Origin: Lachnospiraceae bacterium
GTDB lineage: Bacteria; Bacillota; Clostridia; Lachnospirales; Lachnospiraceae
Assembly (NCBI GenBank): GCA_024399135.1
Contig: JAKSHY010000010.1
Span: 35,492-99,491 of the forward strand
DNA: 64,000 nucleotides
Direction of reading: 5' to 3'
Shown here: piece by piece, positions 63,877 through 64,000 of the stretch
How positions within the stretch are numbered: position 1 is the stretch's first letter
How the letters are laid out: each line of letters opens with the position of its first letter
Made by a program: the position numbers and the translations under genes
The notes under the pieces: model-generated
Seen by the model: only the letters and a program-made list of their open reading frames with translations
What the model was told of the DNA's origin: nothing
Databases searched by the model: none

Positions 63877-64000
63877 TTAACCTGGATTGGTTAACGAAGA
63901 AGTTGAACTTAATCGTAATTAATACAGGGTGTTCGAATAAGAACACAGAACCTTGACAGTAAAACAGCAATGCAACCCTGAAGATTCCAAAAACAGGTCA
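63877..64000. other. Unassigned stretch after tRNA-Ser
   Basis: GTTAACC and GGTTAAC form a seven-base stem just after the tRNA (63876-63895). No gene or terminator is visible to the window end. Confidence 0.5.

Overview
The window is low-GC, Gram-positive DNA of clostridial type, most likely a Lachnospiraceae bacterium of the Butyrivibrio/Pseudobutyrivibrio kind. The reasons are the phosphate butyryltransferase-butyrate kinase pair, the MurT/GatD pair, DUF975, DUF5721 and DUF1015 proteins, strong AGGAGG-type ribosome binding sites and very AT-rich intergenic DNA. No rRNA gene or species marker is present, so the genus is an inference.

Layout. 1-5350: end of a surface-glycan type operon with two paralogous radical SAM proteins (the first cut by the window edge), a pyruvyl transferase, a deacetylase-like protein, a DXD glycosyltransferase and a DUF1919-like remnant. 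6232-11082: mannoside use, where a GH2 beta-mannosidase, a YihS/mannose-isomerase type epimerase and a PfkB fructokinase together lead from mannosides to fructose 6-phosphate. 11056-18288: a small Nif11-like protein, then a VWA / MoxR-ATPase / LRR operon whose gene ends are formed by two copies of a palindromic repeat, then a phosphoesterase and a DUF975 fusion protein on the other strand. 18513-24163: a hybrid sensor kinase, DUF5721, trpS and an RlmI-like methyltransferase. 24886-34756: an ASKHA ATPase, proB, DUF1015, holA, malQ, sstT, DUF1653 and a 5'-nucleotidase. 34847-42907: a lipid kinase, glyA, a probable large structured RNA, ptb-buk (terminal butyrate formation with ATP gain), mscL and murT with a GatD-like partner that lacks its catalytic residues. 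43195-53214: secA-prfB, an iron-sulfur aldo/keto reductase, an HExxH protein, DUF975 and tex. 53284-60023: one tightly packed run containing tsaE-tsaB-rimI, rnz, tsaD (t6A tRNA modification), ispD and a lipoprotein, closed by a strong terminator. 60295-63638: a 3.3-kb unit bounded by perfect 18-bp inverted repeats, carrying an IS30-family transposase, an XRE regulator, a DUF3990 ADP-ribosyltransferase-like gene and a small partner. It is followed by tRNA-Ser(UGA).

The intergenic DNA is unusual. Seven tandem arrays with periods of 37, 40, 46, 51, 63, 63 and 77 bp lie between genes, and two of them begin as duplications of the 3' end of the gene before them. Two copies of a roughly 200-bp cruciform element with compensatory base changes each sit next to such an array. 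The strongest candidates for something undescribed are the RNA at about 37.55-37.97 kb, the cruciform/array pairs, the degenerate GatD, the duplicated radical SAM glycan operon, and the IS30 unit with a toxin-like passenger.
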